Made by a program: the position numbers and the translations under genes. From contig OX467087.1 in assembly GCA_950106755.1 (NCBI GenBank), positions 22,448,047 to 22,512,046 on the forward strand: a stretch of DNA of 64,000 nucleotides, written 5' to 3'. Positions 58,721 through 64,000 of this stretch are shown here, piece after piece (within the stretch, counting starts at the first letter, position 1; each line of letters starts with the position of its first letter). Origin of the DNA: Climacium dendroides (Eukaryota > Streptophyta > Bryopsida > Hypnales > Climaciaceae). The notes under the pieces are model-generated. The model did not search any database. It saw only the letters and a list, made by a program, of their open reading frames with translations, and was not told where the DNA came from.

Positions 58721-61700
58721 CTAATACATATGCAAATCAGCTTGCAAACGTGCGTCATCTAGGTCCTCCATTTGCATTGCCATGTACTCCAGAAGATGCG
58801 GTTTAGCCTCAGTTGGAATGATCACTGTCCCTTCTGTTTGCACACCATGCATTATAATTTTTGAACCTACTATGTTACCATTTCTTCCTCGATGAGGAAC
58901 ATCCATCCATGAATATATTGTGGCTTCCTTGTCAATCCATGTGAATTTCTCACCAGACGGTTCCCATGTCGATTCCAGGCAATTCGTGTACCTCACTCTG
59001 TTACTACTTGCTTCTCCTTGTATTTCAAGTGTCATAGTAGGCCAATACCATAGGATTTTCATCTTCGAGGCCCACCTTCCTTGACCAAATTCTAGCACCT
59101 TCCCTATATAGAATGGTACTCCTTCTTTGACTTCTTTCAACTCTACAGTTAAAGCCACAAATTGGCCTACAATGACATCGTCCTCTAGATTGAATGGAGG
59201 AAAGGGATTTTCATTTGCATCTCTTATTGCTGCTGCTGTTGGTTCATTACTTCTGCGTCTTCTACTCCCTCCCGTCACTCTTTGAGTTACTTCTTGTGCA
59301 GGTCTTTCTTTGCACGGTCCAAAGTATCCCCTCTTCTCTGAATTAGGCATTGTTGCCATAATCAAGTCAATGGCTGCACTCCCTGTTCTGTTTCCATCTA
59401 CATCGCTTGCTACACTTGAATTTGTAGCTTGTTCTTCTTCATGTGGATGTGAACTTCCATCCTGGTTTTCGTTCAATACATCGCTGGGCCAGAATGGTAA
59501 ATCACGGATGCCCTCTTTGTTCCACTGTGGGAAACCTTCTAAGTACTCTTTGAAATTAGAGGTCTTCTCTACAACTTCAGCATTCTTGATCGGGTCAGTG
59601 CCTCTTAACACCAACTTCTTTTTATATGCAATGAACTCGTCCAATGCTTTCAATTCCCTTTGGTCTGCTGCAAATACCTCTGCAATGTCCGGTTTCTCTG
59701 ACATACTCGGTAGTGAGGTCAAACACAAATGTCCTCCTGTTGGACTCCACTCGTGTGAACATAAATGCTTATGTTGTACACGAACCACTCCATTCTCCAC
59801 GTAAAACCTCATATGGTATGGAAACGTTATTCCTGTCAATTGCTCTCCCCCTCGTAGTAAGTGAGGCATGATAAATGCTTTCCAATTCCGGACATATTCA
59901 AGTTTGCGAGCACTTACAAAAGCCTCTGTATAGGATGTCTCTTTCTCCACCAATTGAAGCATTTCTTCCAATGTATCTATGTCCTTCCTCTTCAATACGT
60001 TGGAAATAATACTGAATCTTTGATCAATGTCCTCGTGAGTGTGCCCCACTATCAGGAAGCAAAGATGTACTTCCTTAAAAAAACCAAGCCCAACTAGCGC
60101 GGCACACATAGCAAACATGTAGATATTCTTATTTTCCCTCGTGGTATTATCTGCTTGAATCCTCAACGTTGGTGGTAAAAATCCTTTCCTTTGTTTCACA
60201 TCACATATTACGTTCATAACTGACGTAATCACTTGATTGCTATCATGCTTGTGATGAGCATCTATCCATACATCAGCATATAAACCAATCCCATGTACGA
60301 GAACACCGCATAGATGGGTCTTCACAAAACGTGATTCAATGTTCTTCACTGTTTGCCTCATCTTCAGTATCATCATTGTATTTTGATCCATACCATCTAC
60401 AATTAGACACATGAAAATATCTGGAGTGATCATTGCTGATCTCTTGAATAGCCAATAATCTCGCCTCTCCTCCATCTGAATTTGGATGTGCACAATGTAC
60501 AATTCCTTGATTTTCACCTTCGCTAGTGCATTTGTTGTGGATTCCATTCCACACTTATACTCCAACAGTGATAGCACTTCGAGAATCTTGAGTACGGTGG
60601 AATTTGTACATGTGGAAACTCTTTCCGCCAAAGCCGGCGGAAGGAGTTCATTGACAATTCTGACCCATCCACTAATTTCTTCACTTCCTCATTCACATAC
60701 CGAAACACATCCAGTTTGCTTGTATTCATAGGCAATAGAATCAGTGGTAAAACCGCATTGTCCGTTTTCCTTCGAATTGATCGATGCGGTTGTTGACATC
60801 CAGCTTCAGTTACAAAGACGTTCAAGCTTTCCCTTGCTGCTAACATTTTTGCACTTTCCCTCCCTTGGCATGTGTTTCCATGAATGGAAGCCACTCTACC
60901 GTATAAAACATGTAATGTCTTCAACTGCTTAAAACGCCTCTGAGAATAAGCCAATGCTTCTGCGTAGCATGCATTGCATACTACTCTGCCATCTAACTTC
61001 GTTACATATTTGTCTCTTGTTGGACCCTCGGTGCGAGTATAGAAAGCGTTCAGCATTTGCATTATCCACGTACTTCTCGCTTCATACTCTTGACCCCAAG
61101 CCATATATCGTTGATCCAAAATATATTTCGCATCAACATCGCGTAAACAGTTACGTTTACATGCCCCTTTGTCTTTCGCACATATGACACTTTCAAGTGT
61201 CACTTTCTGACTAGCTGCCTCACCTCTCTGTCTTCGGCTTTGCATTCTAGCCCTCCGATTTGTCATTGAGTACCTTCTCCTCGGAGTATCCGTAGGCAAC
61301 CGCTCCACTCTTGTGACGCTGGGATTAGTGGCTTCGGATTCTTGTGTCATTGGAGAACTTCTCCTTGTTGTACTTCTCTCACCGTGACTTGGAGATGTCA
61401 TATTCGAATTGCTAGCGTCCCCCTCAACATCATGGAAATCAAATTGTGGTGCACTGATTGGAGGAAATGAAAAAGTTTGCCCTTCTCTTGGAGTACTACT
61501 TGTTGTCCGCACTTCGGAAGGATGTGGCCTCCGCACCAGAGATCGGCGCCACCGTATGACTTTTCCTATACACTCTCCTAGTAATTTACCCACTACCTCA
61601 CCAACCCATTTTGTTTCCATTACAACATGTGTTACACGAACTGCAACTTCAAAAGGACGTAACTTTACTTGGTGAAGCTCAATTCCACATGTAACACTCG

Positions 61701-61926
61701 TATCCACAACACCAGCTCCTACAACAGTACCATCGTCCCCTAGAAGTTGTACTATTCCATTTGTACCTTCGTCTATTCCATTTCCTGATACATGATTCTC
61801 TTCTTGGAAATTTATAGCTCGAACCACACGTGCTAACCTCTCCCCTACAATCCTTCGCTCTGATGCCAACACTGTACCACCAAGGGCATTGAATACCACT
61901 GGACTTCCAAATGCTTCTCCCGCCAT
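58721..61926 (-). pseudogene. transposon-type gene with DUF7869-like core, one frameshift
   Basis: Two overlapping minus-strand frames, 467 codons (61926-60523) and 636 codons (60631-58721), read as one intronless protein of about 1068 aa if a single missing base near 60565 is allowed: the first frame carries FPHVQIPPYSRFSKC and the second continues with LEYKCGMESTTN. The first part has a Ser/Arg-rich linker and CxxC-type cysteines (249, 256, 260, 317, 320). The second has LIVDGMDQ (Asp79), RIQADNTTRENKN (Asp161) and VGHTHEDIDQRFS (Glu200, Asp203), an arrangement that could be an RNase H-like DDE/D centre. A C-terminal region from about residue 494 (PFYIGKVLEFG, KILWYWPT) looks like a BAH or Tudor-type fold. 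I recall the core motifs as those of DUF7869, a multicopy family found in plants and animals. The role as transposase is inferred, and no terminal repeats were found. Confidence 0.65.
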
Positions 61927-64000
61927 TTTCTTGAATTACTGGTGCCTCAACGCTATTCGTTTGATAATGGACTCCACATTTGTCATGTCATTCCAAATGA
62001 ATGTCTTCCCTCTATTTCCATAAGAATATACATTATTCAGATAATACCTTTTACAACATATAATGCAATACATACACCCCCATAAAAAGAACCCAATACT
62101 TTGTAAAATAATTGTCTAAGCTATTAAACAAACATGGAAAACACATACTCATACCCCGCTCAATTTACTTTCTTCTCTTGTACAACAATGTCTACATGAA
62201 GCTTGAGGGGCGCATTCAATTGTACTACAACAAACCACTTGCAAACAAGTGCTTCCTAGTAAACTATAATTTTAACTACAAATTCTGAGCATTGTTCACT
62301 AATGACTATAGGATTCCACTTCCACAATTTGAAACTTTAAAAAAATAAGGACTAATTCCTAGAAGAGGTTAATAATGCACTTAAATGGCATGTTAGTTTA
62401 CTTTGCATATTCTTGAAGAACACATTAATAAGACCATTGCATCAGTGTTCAGCTGAAAATGAACTTTCAATATAAAATTTATTTTGGAAGTTCTCTTTTA
62501 GTTTATTAAACAATTTTTTTTATATAATATAGGAGAGAAAAACTTTCTTCTCAGTTCTACCGTGTATTTATTTACTTTGAAAATTTGTAACTACTTTTTA
62601 TTAAAAAAAAAACATGAATAATTCGAAACATAAACTTATACAATAGAAAAAAGTATTCATATTTTTTCATATAATTTTATATTCATATGCAAAAGTACAA
62701 AGGAGACCAACATTTTTATCACACATACTTTTCAATGGATACTCTCAGTGATCCCCTTGTTAAAAGAAGTACATAAACAAATTTGAACATGAACTACACA
62801 ATACTCATACAAGTCAAACTATCAGAAGCTTCTCATTCCTATGGACCTTGAATATTCTCTTAGTGTCATTTTTACTTAATTTATATGTACTTGAAATTGT
62901 ATGAGAACTTGTTTCTCTATTAATACTGTTTCTGACATTCAAGAAAACAGTATCATTCTACTAAATTATTTTTTCGAATTCTATGTTTGACGTCCACATT
63001 CTTGCATTCCTACTACTCTTTCAATTGTAAGAAGACATGGTAGGACAATGTTTGCATTCTATCTTGAGAAAATTCCATCATACACATTGTACTATTGCAT
63101 TTTCTTCCACTTCAGCTAATTGACACTTAGCCCCCATAAGTACACCAATGTTCTCACAAGGGATTGTCATTCCATGCAATTACACAATCCATGTGAAGCG
63201 AATAGGATTTTGTATTACAAAACTTAGTATTCTGAGTTACTGATAATTTTTAAATTGACAATAATTAGAAACAAATTTTTGAATAGCGAATATACATTGA
63301 AGAGATAAATATGAATTTTGACCACTCATTCACTTCATAAAAAAATAGTCACAACAATAAACACTTCACCATGCGCAGTACATACAATCCCCGTACAGTG
63401 ACCTCTCCTTTGAAGTATTTTGAAGTCTAGTTCAACAACACATAGTACATTTCCCCTTCATTTCAGTCCTTGGTTTTCTTATTCCTTCCACTTGTACACA
63501 TTATTCTATGTTTAGTTTGTACACATACTTAGATAATAATTTCTTCATCAACTTTGTAGAATCTCCCTTGTCTATTACTGTAAACTAATAGAAGGTGCGT
63601 GCTTTTGTTTTTGCAATATTAAGAGATATGAAGATTTGATCTAAAACATTATTACTAATTCATTGCATCCTCCAATTCTATCACTTCATCATGTCATAAT
63701 TGACCTTGCAATAATTAATAAATTAATAACATACTATACTTAAAAGCACACATCTATTTGAAAAGTCCCCTTCAAGTTCAAAACATCGTTTCCATTAAAA
63801 AAATTTAACAACTTTCATTTCTAAAGCAATGATGAAAAAGTAATCCTTCTTTTCATAGCATATCTAAACATATGATCTTCAACTATAGAATTGTAAAAAC
63901 GTGTGACAATAATTTTCAAAGTTTTCTGAAAACATTGCAATACATTTTTTCACTAAGTGATGAAAACTCATTATTATACAATTTACTCATCTCTAGTAGC
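61927..64000. other. intergenic, AT-rich
   Basis: I see no gene, RNA gene or obvious transposon terminus. The missing 5' end of the transposon-type element, if it extends here, could not be placed. Confidence 0.5.

Noticed and set aside
59310..60097. Plus-strand frames opposite the transposon-type gene
   Set aside because: Antisense shadows of a long coding frame with clear protein motifs on the minus strand.

Overview
The window comes from a land-plant nuclear genome. The coding blocks are interrupted by GT-AG introns. The protein families are plant-type: a peroxisomal copper amine oxidase ending in SKL, a plant-style SERAC1-like lipase, a plant-type isoaspartyl peptidase and a kinesin-7. 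Intergenic DNA is AT-rich and full of plant DNA-transposon derivatives (CACTA, hAT, Tourist-, Stowaway- and Emigrant-like elements). TTTAGGG-type telobox motifs occur at several places. I cannot name the species. Low gene density and a DUF7869-like transposon gene would fit a non-seed plant, but that is a weak inference.

Layout. 1-4.5 kb: a 584-bp inverted-repeat element followed by a decayed kinesin-7 gene (+). 4.5-6.4 kb: dispersed and tandem repeats. 6.4-15.8 kb: an intact 13-exon copper amine oxidase gene (-), whose introns hold MITEs and tandem duplications. 16.5-42.4 kb: about 26 kb with no intact gene. It holds a broken Myb/trihelix-like transposon gene, a 128-bp hAT MITE with a perfect 8-bp target duplication, a run of adjacent Tourist-like MITEs at 32.0-34.05 kb (one with a nested insertion), a 2.2-kb CACTA element with a 38-bp palindromic minisatellite, and a 1.0-kb TIR element inserted 11 bp beyond the CACTA. 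42.98-51.48 kb: an intact 16-exon SERAC1-like gene (+). 53.49-57.19 kb: an intact 5-exon isoaspartyl peptidase/L-asparaginase gene (+). 58.7-61.9 kb: an intronless transposon-type gene (-) with a DUF7869-like core, interrupted by one frameshift. The last 2 kb appear empty.

The three intact genes are separate housekeeping functions and show no sign of forming a pathway cluster: peroxisomal amine oxidation, a predicted mitochondrial lipid-remodelling enzyme, and asparagine/isoaspartyl-peptide turnover. Exon models were built by hand from reading-frame continuity, splice signals and recalled family patterns. All 13, 16 and 5 exons join in phase, giving 810, 1303 and 320 residues. The biology most worth a second look is in the repeats: MITEs abutting one another across a single TAA/TTA, a shared terminal motif linking several MITEs, large foldback elements, and the frameshifted DUF7869-like gene.
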